Assembly: GCA_051162045.1 (NCBI GenBank)
Contig: JBISDI010000036.1
Source of the DNA: Anaerozeibacter quisquiliarum
GTDB lineage: Bacteria; Bacillota; Clostridia; Christensenellales; Aristaeellaceae
Direction: 5' to 3' (one strand)
Length of the DNA: 40,283 nt
Positions 29,983 through 38,375 of this stretch are shown one piece after another. The first letter of the stretch is position 1; each line of letters begins with the position of its first letter. The position numbers and the translations under genes were made by a program. The notes beneath the pieces are model-generated. The model was not told where the DNA came from. It saw only the letters and a list, made by a program, of their open reading frames with translations, and did no database searches.

Positions 29983-31971
29983 TTACAGCTCAGAAGGCTG
30001 CGCGCCCGGATTCTTGGCCAGGCCGTGGTAGTCCATGACGCTGATGCCCCAGTCCAGGAAGATGCGCCAGGTGAAGCCCAGCACATTCGGTTCCTCGAAC
30101 CGCTGAATGGTCGGGGTATCCACGCCGTTCAGGTAATCCACTTGGATGGTGTCCACCGAGCCGCCGTCAGCCACCATGAACCATTCATAGCCGCTGCCGC
30201 CATTGTCGGAGAGTTGCGAAGACAATTCGGCATCCGAGATCACCTGAATGCCCATTCCCTTGAACGGGTTGCTCATCATAACCTTGGTCTTGTCGGAGAA
30301 TGCACCGCTCTCCAGCGCGTCGCTGCCCAGCAGCATGACGAAGTAGGTGTACATCTGCGGAGTGCAGATGATGTACCTGGGCTGCACCAGCAAGGTCGAC
30401 CCGTTGTCGCTTCGCTGGGTCATCATCGCCACCAGCGCTTTGTTGATCGAGGCTACTGTGGGCGCGGCGGCATCCAGCAAGTTCTTGCGGCCGCTCGAGA
30501 ACAGCGCGGAGCCATCGTAGATCACCGGGTTGGTCGCCAGGATGCTGTACACAGCCCGGTTGATGGTTCTGCGTGCGCTGGCACCGTACCGCGAAGGAAT
30601 GGTGGTCAGGAAACCGATGTCGTCGTTGATGAATGCCTGACGGGTCATCGTGAACAGGCGCCCGTAAGTGTCCAGGCCGCGGGTGGGCTTGCGGGTGTCC
30701 GTGGGCAGATCGTGCTTGATCTCCGCGCCCTCCGGCACCAACAGCAGCTCGCCAGCATCACCGGCCACCCAGCGCGATTGCGTCTTTTTGAAATCGCCCA
30801 AGCTGCCGCGCTGCGTCCACTTGTCGAATGTCACCGGGGCGGTGCGCAGGCCGGCCGCATAGGCGCGCTCAACGGTCTGATCCATGATCGCAGGGAACGC
30901 GCTTGACGGGTTGTAGAAAGACCGAAGCAGATCTTCATCGCTCATGCGGTAAGCAGCATCATTGTTCTGGGTGCGCGCGGCGACCTCCACCGCCATGTCG
31001 CGCAGTCGGCGGGAGCGCAGCTGCTGCGCGCCATCTGCGGGTTTCTCAACCTGCACGCCGCCGCGCATCAGTAGCGCGTCGATTGCCGCAGAGCGGAATT
31101 TGTCACCCTCATCCTGGGTCACCCCGCCGCCGGCGCCGATCGGCGCACGACTGCGCATCAGTTCGTCCATCACAGCCGCGCGCGCCTGATCCATGGTAGC
31201 GCCGCTCTTGATGTGTTGGTCGGGATCAATGCCGAAAGTACGGCACATCTCGGTGATGGCGGCGATGCGCTGTCGCTCGTCCGCGCGCACCTGCGCCGCA
31301 TCCACGACGGTCGCGCTGCGCTGCGCCTGCGGTTCAGCCGGGGTCGTAGGCGTTGCCGCAGCCTGCGGCTCTACGGGTTGTTCGCCACGACTGGTGTCAT
31401 TGTTCTCATGCTCGCCCATGATCTTTTCATCCTCCTCAAAATCCATGTCTCGTCCCACACCGACCGTTGCGTCGGCAGGGATACTCACGATAGACACCTC
31501 AAATGGTGTCCACTTCCGGGCAATCCGGCAAGGCCCTTTGAATCGACCGTCGACGGACTTTTTGCCTTCTCGTACTTCCTCCCATACATCAACCGCGTAC
31601 CGTACTGAAACGCCCTTGAGTGTGCCGGAACGTACCTTTTCGGCAATTACCTGGCTTCTCTCGTCTTCATCGAACGTGACCTGCGCTTCACCACGGTTCC
31701 CTTCAATGGACACGGAATCGACTCGGCCGATGACGTTGTCTACATCGTGGTTGAACAACATCACACCAATTTCGCTGAGCCTGGACAAGTCAACCGCGCC
31801 CTTTTGATGGTCGAGAATCTCCATATAGGACTCAAACCACGATCTTCGCAGGTACGGTTCCTCACTAGAAAAGCTCAATGCAAAAGTGTTGCCCCCAGCT
31901 TCCTCACTCCGCGCCCGGATGCCGCAGAGCGTTCTGGTCAGCATCCTATTTCCCGGTTTCTTGGTTGGCAT
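29983..31971 (-). CDS. Prohead protease / major capsid protein fusion
   Basis: 662 residues from the ATG at 31971, preceded by GAGGGGGA. Residues about 1-185 carry the HK97-type protease features: EPYLRRSWFESYMEIL, GVMLFNHDVDNVIGRV with the catalytic-type His, LKGVSVRYAVD with the Ser region. A disordered Pro/Ala linker (about 195-235) follows. The rest is a Mu-like major capsid protein (ITEMCRTFGID, RSFYNPSSAFPAIMDQ, RWVAGDAGELLLVPEGAEIKH split, to SVMDYHGLAK). Self-cleavage would release scaffold and capsid parts. Such fusions are known in Mu-like phages. Confidence 0.88.
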   Translation of the reverse strand: MPTKKPGNRMLTRTLCGIRARSEEAGGNTFALSFSSEEPYLRRSWFESYMEILDHQKGAVDLSRLSEIGVMLFNHDVDNVIGRVDSVSIEGNRGEAQVTFDEDERSQVIAEKVRSGTLKGVSVRYAVDVWEEVREGKKSVDGRFKGPCRIARKWTPFEVSIVSIPADATVGVGRDMDFEEDEKIMGEHENNDTSRGEQPVEPQAAATPTTPAEPQAQRSATVVDAAQVRADERQRIAAITEMCRTFGIDPDQHIKSGATMDQARAAVMDELMRSRAPIGAGGGVTQDEGDKFRSAAIDALLMRGGVQVEKPADGAQQLRSRRLRDMAVEVAARTQNNDAAYRMSDEDLLRSFYNPSSAFPAIMDQTVERAYAAGLRTAPVTFDKWTQRGSLGDFKKTQSRWVAGDAGELLLVPEGAEIKHDLPTDTRKPTRGLDTYGRLFTMTRQAFINDDIGFLTTIPSRYGASARRTINRAVYSILATNPVIYDGSALFSSGRKNLLDAAAPTVASINKALVAMMTQRSDNGSTLLVQPRYIICTPQMYTYFVMLLGSDALESGAFSDKTKVMMSNPFKGMGIQVISDAELSSQLSDNGGSGYEWFMVADGGSVDTIQVDYLNGVDTPTIQRFEEPNVLGFTWRIFLDWGISVMDYHGLAKNPGAQPSEL

Positions 31972-33463
31972 TTTTATCCCCCTCATTTTCGTCGTTCTTG
32001 GTGTTCTTTTGCGGCTGTGTGAATAGCGCCTCCAGGCCAAGTTCGGTCATGAACGCCCGTTCCTCCGCGATCTGGACCAGCATCTCTCGCCAGTCGTAGC
32101 CAGCTGCGCCCGCGATTTCCCGGAACGTCTTCTGACCTGATTTCATGGCGACCAGATTCGCGCTCGCTTCTTTAAGCGGATCAATCCACGCCTTCCCCTG
32201 CGCAACCCATTCGTGGTTCAGGTATTTGCGCTTCTCGTCCCAGAAACCCGGTATGACCAGCGCCCCCGACAAGACCGCCGAAATGAAAAACGTCTCGTAG
32301 ATTTCAGTCAGCACATGATCGATCAGGCTCTGCTGCTCCATCTTGTAGGTCATGTCGTCCTCGATCAGCCCCTGGCGGGCGGACGAGTAATTGACTTGGC
32401 TCATGTCGCGCGATACCGTCTCGTACCCAAGGCCCAGGCCAGCCCCCGCCAGGCGCTGCTGCATTCGGATCATGTCCGCTGCACCCTGACCCTGTCCGGG
32501 CGGCTGCACCGACTGGATTTCGTCGCCGGGGCTCAGTTCTTCGATCATGCCGGGAGTTATCCGTTTCCCGTCATACCCGCTGGGCTTATCGCGCAATGGC
32601 CGCATTGTGCCGCTGCGTCCGTATCCCCCAGTGGGCAGCGCACGCTTAATGAACACCGCCAGGCACGCCGCAATGCGCTCTTTGACCGACACCGCCTCGA
32701 TGAATTCCTCACTGTCTCGCAGTCGCGGGATCGTTGCGGTCAGCTCGGACATCTCCCGGATCTGGCTCGGACGGGTTTTGTGGTAGTAGTAGATCACGTC
32801 TTGGGCGGGTAGTCTCACTGGTTTGATCGGCGTCAACCCGTCGCCCGCATACTCGCGCACCCAATAGGCCACAGGCTGGTTCCATCGGTTCACTTCCACG
32901 CCGCCTTCAACACGGTTGTTGCTGCCAGGCGCGCACAGCACATCGCCGCAGAGCTCGTCCACTTCCAGCAGTTGCAGGCAGAACGGCACCTTCCGGCCAT
33001 GTATGTACCGCTTTACAATGACGATCGCCCCGTCTACCACCTTGCGCCGAACGATCATCTGGCAAATCTCATCAAACGTCTGCATACCGGTCACGTCGCA
33101 GTTACGCGCCTTGCGCCACTCGCAAAACAACTCATCCACTTGATCGTCCAGATTGTCGTCTCCCGTGTGAGGCTGCAGCTGCAAACCCCAGCCCACCACA
33201 TTTCGCTCCATCGTCCGAAGGATTGCGCCCAGCATGTCGCTGTTGCGTTCCATATCCCTCGCGCGCGCCCGAATGATGTCGCGGTATGGGCCGTCCGTCA
33301 TGCTGGCAGCCTGGTTACCCACGCGCCACCCGCTGTTTATGCGATCAGATTTGCCGGCATCGTAGTTGCGCATCTCGTCGGCGGCGATGCGCCAGGCGGC
33401 CCTCTCGTATGACCACTTGGGTGATATCGCGGCTATCGCGTTGTCGATCCATCCCATCCACAT
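31946..33463 (-). CDS. Portal protein (lambda gpB type)
   Basis: 505 residues; ATG at 33463, with another in-frame ATG 6 bp later. RAAWRIAADEMRNYDAGK opens the protein; R..ARDMERNSDMLGAILRTMERNVVG, VDGAIVIVKRY, INYSSAR-type VNYSSARQGLIEDD and an acidic C-terminal end (NTKNDENEGDKNAN) mark the lambda portal family. It forms the ring through which DNA is pumped. It overlaps the capsid gene by 26 bp. Confidence 0.9.
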   Translation of the reverse strand: MWMGWIDNAIAAISPKWSYERAAWRIAADEMRNYDAGKSDRINSGWRVGNQAASMTDGPYRDIIRARARDMERNSDMLGAILRTMERNVVGWGLQLQPHTGDDNLDDQVDELFCEWRKARNCDVTGMQTFDEICQMIVRRKVVDGAIVIVKRYIHGRKVPFCLQLLEVDELCGDVLCAPGSNNRVEGGVEVNRWNQPVAYWVREYAGDGLTPIKPVRLPAQDVIYYYHKTRPSQIREMSELTATIPRLRDSEEFIEAVSVKERIAACLAVFIKRALPTGGYGRSGTMRPLRDKPSGYDGKRITPGMIEELSPGDEIQSVQPPGQGQGAADMIRMQQRLAGAGLGLGYETVSRDMSQVNYSSARQGLIEDDMTYKMEQQSLIDHVLTEIYETFFISAVLSGALVIPGFWDEKRKYLNHEWVAQGKAWIDPLKEASANLVAMKSGQKTFREIAGAAGYDWREMLVQIAEERAFMTELGLEALFTQPQKNTKNDENEGDKNANQETGK

Positions 33464-33681
33464 CACCGCCCGTCAAAGAATGCCACGTAAGCGCCGCCAA
33501 GCAAGTCAGGCACGCTCGCCTCCGCGATCAGCTCCATGGCCAACTCGTTTTTCAGCGCCCGCAGTTTCTCAATGTCCTGGAACTGTACCTGCCGCCCACC
33601 AATCTGCAGGTAGCTTACCTTCCCGCATGCGATGGCGATGATAGCCTGCCGCACCGCCTCGTAAGCATCTTGTGTACTCAT
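33463..33681 (-). CDS. gpW-like head-tail joining protein
   Basis: 72 residues from the ATG at 33681, which overlaps the terminase stop (ATGA). AYEAVRQAIIAIACGKVSYLQIGGRQVQFQ then a helix fits the lambda gpW fold, the small plug between connector and tail. Its place between large terminase and portal matches lambda. Confidence 0.8.
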   Translation of the reverse strand: MSTQDAYEAVRQAIIAIACGKVSYLQIGGRQVQFQDIEKLRALKNELAMELIAEASVPDLLGGAYVAFFDGR

Positions 33682-35474
33682 CGCCTCCAGGCTTCGAGTT
33701 TGTCCGAACTGATCCATTCTTCATCAACCCGCTCATCCGAAGATGGTCTCGCGGGTTCCTCCTCTCCGTCGTCCAGCGACCTCACCCCCAACACGTCGGC
33801 AGCCGCGAAGGCGTACACCTCCGCGTCGAGATAGTGATTGTCACCCCTGGTCGTCTTGGGTTGCCATTTCAGCCGTCCCGATCTGTCTGCTACCCGGTGT
33901 TCCGCGGTTACCTGCCGGGCGTATTCCATGTCGCAACCTGCGTGGACCATCCACGACCCAACGCCCACCGGCCTGTTCAGTCGAGATGCGATCGTGGTCT
34001 TGTATTTATCGCCATCCACAAACACCAGCGGGTATCCGTTCGCCACCGATGGAGATCGGTCGATTTTGCTGATTCGGAAGTTGTTGCCGGTCAGCTCCCT
34101 CGACGATCCTTTGACCGGCGTTGCCCATTCCTGATTGGCGAAGCAAAACTCATATACCGTGTCGGTCTGGTCACCGGAGTCTACCAAGCACAGTTCCACC
34201 AGCCATTCCTCGCCGTTCGCCTTGCGGTACGTCTGGTTCATAACGGTCACGATGTCTTTCAGACTGAACGCCTGGCCGCATGCGATGCACTGCGACGTAA
34301 TCCCGGATCCCCAAGCCCTGATCGTCCAGTACAGCGACTGCTCCTGTACGTCCACGCCACCGGTGAGAAACTGCGCCCATTCCGGTACTTCCCACTTGGG
34401 CGATTCGGTCTGGTGGCTCAGCACCATGTCGTCGGTGGTACTGATACGCGTATCTTCCCATGGCTCGGCCAGCCACGAGTTGACGAAGTTCTGCAACGAT
34501 GCCGGATCATCCTTGCTGCTTAAAAACTCGCGGACGATGCTTGACCAGGACACAAAGGGCGAGTACAACGTATTCATCCAGAACGCCACTTTGATCGGAT
34601 GATCGTTGCTCCCGCTCACAGCCTTCCAGCACCCGCCGCGCAATGCGGTGATCTTCTGCGCGTCGGTGATTCCTGCTTCGCAGTGCTGACAAAAGTACAT
34701 AGCCTCGCGCGCCCGCTCGGCATAGGTTCCGCCATCAGGGAACCGGATCTGCTTGAATAGCAGTTCGATCATCTGTCCGCAATGAGGGCAGGGCACGAAG
34801 TAATGCCGGATCACGTCGGCATCCTCCATGGCCTTCCAGATGTTCCCGGTTTTCAACGTAGGCGTGCTGGTGTAAAAAATCTTGCGATTGTCGAACGTCT
34901 TGGACCGTTCGCGCGCCAGCTTGATCGGCGTACCCTCGCGCGCAGAACCGGCCGGGTACTTATCCACCTCGTCCATGAACACATATCGCCGCGGGTGAGA
35001 GGATAAGCCGACCGGCGAGTTGGTGCCAGCTAGGTTGATGATCATGCTGTCGCATTGCAACTCCAGAAGTTGCGATGCGTCCTCATGAAAAAGCGCCCGC
35101 AGTTCGGGCGTCGATCGGATCATCGGTTGTATTCGGTTCTTGCTCACCGACGCGGCCAGCGGATCTGTCGGATAGACGATCATCGCTGATCCGGGATCCA
35201 TCATGATACAGTATCCCAAGATGTTGTGAATTACTTCCGTGGCGCCGACCTGTGTCGGCTTGCAGAACGCGATCTCCTGCACGCCCGGTTCGTTCATGGC
35301 GTTCATTATCTCCACCAGGTAGGGCGTGACCGCGTTCGACCACCTGCCGGGGATCGCGCTGGTCTTGTCGTCCAAGTATCGGTATCGCTCGGCCCACTCG
35401 GACACTTTTAGCCGTTCTGGCGGTGCAAGGGATTTCAGTGCGCGGGATATGTATGCGGGCCACTCATTTGCCAT
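33678..35474 (-). CDS. Terminase large subunit (GpA type)
   Basis: 598 residues from the ATG at 35474. It has LKVSEWAERYRYL, an ATPase site CKPTQVGATE (about 71-80), Walker B YVFMDEVDKYP, and two zinc-type pairs CPHC and CQHC in the mid part, as in lambda gpA. A nuclease domain follows, with GVDVQ and the DNHYLD region near the C-terminus. It pumps and cuts DNA at the portal; GpA type implies cos packaging in many relatives. Confidence 0.93.
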   Translation of the reverse strand: MANEWPAYISRALKSLAPPERLKVSEWAERYRYLDDKTSAIPGRWSNAVTPYLVEIMNAMNEPGVQEIAFCKPTQVGATEVIHNILGYCIMMDPGSAMIVYPTDPLAASVSKNRIQPMIRSTPELRALFHEDASQLLELQCDSMIINLAGTNSPVGLSSHPRRYVFMDEVDKYPAGSAREGTPIKLARERSKTFDNRKIFYTSTPTLKTGNIWKAMEDADVIRHYFVPCPHCGQMIELLFKQIRFPDGGTYAERAREAMYFCQHCEAGITDAQKITALRGGCWKAVSGSNDHPIKVAFWMNTLYSPFVSWSSIVREFLSSKDDPASLQNFVNSWLAEPWEDTRISTTDDMVLSHQTESPKWEVPEWAQFLTGGVDVQEQSLYWTIRAWGSGITSQCIACGQAFSLKDIVTVMNQTYRKANGEEWLVELCLVDSGDQTDTVYEFCFANQEWATPVKGSSRELTGNNFRISKIDRSPSVANGYPLVFVDGDKYKTTIASRLNRPVGVGSWMVHAGCDMEYARQVTAEHRVADRSGRLKWQPKTTRGDNHYLDAEVYAFAAADVLGVRSLDDGEEEPARPSSDERVDEEWISSDKLEAWRR

Positions 35475-35979
35475 CGTAGGCACCGTCCATGCTCATCTGG
35501 CTCAGCGCGCCGCCGACGATATCCATCAACCGCCCCTCCAACTCGCTGGCCTCCGCCACGCCGATCACGTGGCTCAACTCGCCCGCGACCCTCCTCGGGA
35601 TCATAAGCGCCGACTTTTTGAACACGATAAAAAATTCTGCCAAGTTCCGCTCTACCTCTGTGCGCTCGACATACTTCTTCGCGTTCTGCTCGTTCCTGAA
35701 CCGGGCGAGCTCGGCCTGCTCAGTCTTGATCTCCAGCTCCTTGCGCAACTTCTGCTGCTTTAGTGATACCGCTTCGCGATCCGCGGATCCTTCCGCGCCG
35801 ATGTGCCCGAGCCATGCGAGTACGTCGACAAAATCCCATTTGCCTGGGCCCTTCTTCGGGATGCCGTTCTTCCCCCATTCGGTCAGCGTCTTCCTGGTGG
35901 TGGGCAGCACCTTGCAGAGCCAGTCGGTTGTCACGATGATCCGGCCATCCTCGACCCACAACTTCTCACGCTCAGCCAC
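35464..35979 (-). CDS. Terminase small subunit (Nu1-like)
   Basis: 171 residues from a GTG at 35979 with GGGGAGG upstream. N-terminal winged helix (VTTDWLCKVLPTTRKTLTEWGKNGIP), linker KGPGKWDFVDVLAWLG, a charged coiled coil (REAVSLKQQKLRKELEIK split) and a C-terminal helical part. It matches the Nu1/gpNu1 family that binds cosB. Overlaps the large subunit by 11 bp. Confidence 0.82.
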   Translation of the reverse strand: MAEREKLWVEDGRIIVTTDWLCKVLPTTRKTLTEWGKNGIPKKGPGKWDFVDVLAWLGHIGAEGSADREAVSLKQQKLRKELEIKTEQAELARFRNEQNAKKYVERTEVERNLAEFFIVFKKSALMIPRRVAGELSHVIGVAEASELEGRLMDIVGGALSQMSMDGAYDGK

Positions 35980-36187
35980 AGCCACACCTCCCCACATGTT
36001 ACTATTTTTTTAATTTTTTCGACCGCCCGAGAGTCGGGCTCGCGAGACGACCCGCGCGGCGGGGGTAGGCCGGAAGGACCCGACCAAAGTCTGTTGTGTT
36101 TGTTCGTCTCGTTGCCGCCGGCCTCCCCGCCTGGCCTCAGGCCGCAGCGCAGCCGAGCTCGCGCCTCCAAGTAGGTCGTGTGCTTGC

Positions 36188-36219
36188 CTGATGCTGTTGA
36201 TCGGTCAACTCAGCATCAG
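36188..36219. repeat. Strong hairpin upstream of terminase
   Basis: CTGATGCTG (36188-36196) pairs with CAGCATCAG (36211-36219); inside, TTGA pairs with TCAA around a TCGG loop, giving a 13-bp stem with a CT bulge. No T run follows on either strand, so it is a structural or protein-binding site more than a terminator. Confidence 0.7.
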
Positions 36220-36246
36220 CGCATATCATCGTTGGGTACACAAAAG

Positions 36247-36288
36247 GCGAGCTGGATAAGCGCTATTGCTCTTGTCCTTCTCGCCTGA
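36247..36288 (-). terminator. Possible terminator after the HTH regulator gene
   Basis: On the minus strand AGGCGAG (36282-36288) pairs with CTCGCCT (36247-36253), followed by TTTTG. The loop is 28 nt and the T run short, so it is a weak terminator candidate behind the regulator gene. Confidence 0.45.
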
Positions 36289-36314
36289 TGATAGCAGTAT
36301 ATCACATAATGGTT

Positions 36315-36369
36315 GGAGTATGTTGGAGTTTTATGGAGTGTTTTGGAGTAAGTTGGAGTGTTTAGGAAA
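36315..36369 (+). repeat. Array of GGAGT repeats with exact 10-bp spacing
   Basis: GGAGT begins at 36315, 36325, 36335, 36345 and 36355, with a degenerate sixth (GGAAA) at 36365. Each is preceded by a T and most by TT. The period is exactly 10 bp, so all sites face the same side of the helix. The array spans the stop codon of the regulator gene at 36331 and lies about 340 bp upstream of the small terminase gene. Confidence 0.85.
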
Positions 36370-36840
36370 GTAAAATTCTTCGAGATTTTCAATCGCAGCG
36401 TTGCGCATAGAGCAAATCGTTCTTCTATCTTTGTCCATAACCTCGGCTATGGCTGCATCGCTCATGGCGTTGCAGTAGTAATCTCGAAGGATCGCTCTCG
36501 CCATGCCGTTGGGGTGCAAGAGAATCAGTTCGTCTGCTTGGTGCTTGATATCAACACTCGCCTGTTCCTGCCGTTCGAGCGCCCCGTTGTATCCGTCGTA
36601 ATGCTGGCCTTGCATTCCGCCAACGTTGTTTGTGCCACGGCCTACGTCTACCCGGTCCTTCATGTAGTCTGGCACATAGCGCTGCCCTTTCGCGGTCGGA
36701 TAGCATTTGCCAACACCATATCCTTTCGGCGAGCCATCGCTCATCGAACGATCCCGCTGCCTTCGGATTGCTCCGAGCTCCAATTCCACCGTCTTCCGGG
36801 CATCGAGCAGCTTACGAGCCGAATCATACAGCCATTCCAT
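36331..36840 (-). CDS. Late transcription regulator-like HTH protein (ArpU/sigma-like)
   Basis: 169 residues. The C-terminal third (PNGMARAILRDYYCNAMSDAAIAEVMDKDRRTICSMRNAAIENLEEF, here in parts) has the sigma-70 region 4-like helix-turn-helix found in ArpU/RinA-type phage late regulators. The N-terminal half is helical, with a Gly-rich basic middle. The last residues (KHSNLLQNTP) are encoded by the GGAGT array. GGAGGGG lies before the ATG. It is placed between replication and packaging genes, where late activators sit; activity is inferred. Confidence 0.75.
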   Translation of the reverse strand: MEWLYDSARKLLDARKTVELELGAIRRQRDRSMSDGSPKGYGVGKCYPTAKGQRYVPDYMKDRVDVGRGTNNVGGMQGQHYDGYNGALERQEQASVDIKHQADELILLHPNGMARAILRDYYCNAMSDAAIAEVMDKDRRTICSMRNAAIENLEEFYFPKHSNLLQNTP

Positions 36841-36865
36841 GTTTTTCCCCTCCCATCGGTCGACC

Positions 36866-37030
36866 GTTACAACGTTACAAGCGTAACAGCGTTTTCTATG
36901 TGGATATTATTTATATATATTTATATTACCCTCTATATCTTGTTACACTTGTTACGCTGTAACAGATATAGAGAAAACCCAATGAATACCTACACTTCCC
37001 ACCGTTACAACCACCGTTACAAACCGTAAC
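36866..37030. other. Candidate replication origin with GTTAC iterons
   Basis: Nine GTTAC/GTAAC sites in three clusters, each made of two direct copies and one inverted: starts 36866, 36874, 36883; 36942, 36951, 36959; 37004, 37016, 37026. An AT-rich stretch (36891-36940, with TATATATAT) lies between clusters 1 and 2. Cluster 2 is flanked by the inverted repeat CTCTATATC (36931-36939) and GATATAGAG (36965-36973). This iteron plus AT-rich plan, next to the helicase gene, suggests an origin; a repressor operator array is the alternative. Confidence 0.65.
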
Positions 37031-37040
37031 AGACTTCGGT

Positions 37041-38375
37041 CTAAAATGGCAGTTCATCGTCGTCTTCCTCCTCATTTTCTGTTGTTTCCACTTTATTAAC
37101 GTCTTTTTTGATCCAGCAGCGCTGCGGACCGTAACAACGGTCCATGCCGTGCTGTCTCGACGGCTTCGCTTCTTTGTGCCATCCGGGCATTCCCTGCATG
37201 ATTATCCCGATCTCGGTGCTCTCTTTTTTGTCGTCGCGTAGGTTCTCAATATTTGGGTACAGGGCCTTTACGCGCAACTCCTGAACGAACACCCGCTCTC
37301 CGATCGCCTTCCTGCTCAAATACTCTTCGATCACACCAATTCGCCAATCGTCCTCGACCGCCTCGGCCTGCCTGTCTCTGATCTCCTCGATCAGTCTAAT
37401 GTCAGCCTTTGGCGACATAAATGGCGTGTCCAGTTTTGCCTTTGCCTCGGCCCAGCATTGCAAGATATACGCCTTGCACTCTGCCTCGCGCGCATACAGT
37501 TCATAGGCGCTTTGGTGAACGTCCACAGGGTAAAACCGACGTCCGCCTGTTTTGTCTACCAAGAACTGCCGCTTGTTGGTTGTCCCGATGAAAATACACT
37601 GGCGCGGATGGTCCATGGTGTGTTCGTCGTATGGGTGACGGCACCGGTCGACTTGGCGGGATAGGAATGCCTTGATCGCCTCGGTTTCGCGCGCACGTGT
37701 GAAGGCCAGCAACTCACCTACCTCGCAAATCCATGATCCCAAGATTTCCTCGATGCCGCGCTGTCCGTCGAATTCCTTGACGTCGGTGTAAAACCTATCC
37801 TCAATTGCGAGCCAGTGAACAAGGGTTGTCTTTCCCTCGCCCTGGTTGGTGCCCACCAGCACCACCATGTCGTCGAATTTGCAGCCCGGTCGGTACAGAC
37901 GATTTACCCCACCCGCAAAAATTAGCCGGGAGCACTCGCGTACATAGGGTGTATCGTCACATTTCATCCATTCTGTGAGGAATCGTTCTATTCGATCTTC
38001 CCCGTCCCATTCGAGCTTGCCAACGATCTGGCGCACCGGATGATATCGGCGCTCCGAGAACAGAACGCGGCGAGCCAGCTTAAACTTCACATGATCAAAC
38101 AGACCATATGAGTTTTCGATGTAATTTATCGCCCGTGCGTCGTCTTCTCCCGTCCATGGCCGAGCCGGCCCGTCGTTTGAAGTCTCCGGCGCACATTTAA
38201 GTTCATTATACCGAACACCGGCAAAGTACGCGTCATGCCGCATTGCAACAAGGAAATTCTCGACAGTCTTTTTCGGATTCCCCCACTTATCTGTTTCCAT
38301 GACCGTTTCGACTGGCGCCGGACACATCGGCTCGTCGTCCATCTCGAACGACGGATCAAATTGGTCGTCATACAC
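37041..38375 (-). CDS. VapE-type replicative helicase with SSB-like C-terminal tail
   Basis: 444 residues from a GTG at 38375 overlapping the CHC2 gene stop. The VapE (virulence-associated E) P-loop ATPase core has Walker A GTNQGEGKT (175-183), the Walker B area SWICEVGELLAF, and a sensor-type IFIGTTNKRQFLVDKTGGRR block (split here: IFIGTTN and DKTGGRRFYPVD). The protein ends in EEEDDDELPF, very close to the SSB tip (DDDIPF) that recruits repair and replication proteins. It probably unwinds phage DNA at the nearby origin, together with the zinc-finger protein upstream. Confidence 0.88.
   Translation of the reverse strand: MYDDQFDPSFEMDDEPMCPAPVETVMETDKWGNPKKTVENFLVAMRHDAYFAGVRYNELKCAPETSNDGPARPWTGEDDARAINYIENSYGLFDHVKFKLARRVLFSERRYHPVRQIVGKLEWDGEDRIERFLTEWMKCDDTPYVRECSRLIFAGGVNRLYRPGCKFDDMVVLVGTNQGEGKTTLVHWLAIEDRFYTDVKEFDGQRGIEEILGSWICEVGELLAFTRARETEAIKAFLSRQVDRCRHPYDEHTMDHPRQCIFIGTTNKRQFLVDKTGGRRFYPVDVHQSAYELYAREAECKAYILQCWAEAKAKLDTPFMSPKADIRLIEEIRDRQAEAVEDDWRIGVIEEYLSRKAIGERVFVQELRVKALYPNIENLRDDKKESTEIGIIMQGMPGWHKEAKPSRQHGMDRCYGPQRCWIKKDVNKVETTENEEEDDDELPF

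Larger units (their letters stand above)
35980..36330. other. Gene-free region upstream of terminase (candidate packaging site)
   Basis: No gene is seen. Near 36003-36020 are T/A runs, then a 6-bp hairpin GCCCGA/TCGGGC (around 36025-36042), a very GC-rich stretch, and the two hairpins at 36188-36219 and 36247-36288. The spacer before a Nu1-like gene is the usual place of cos or pac. Confidence 0.5.

Noticed and set aside
36003..36042. Hairpin with T run near 36003-36042 read as a terminator
   Set aside because: The T runs precede the stem on the plus strand and would follow it as A runs on the minus strand, so neither direction fits an intrinsic terminator.
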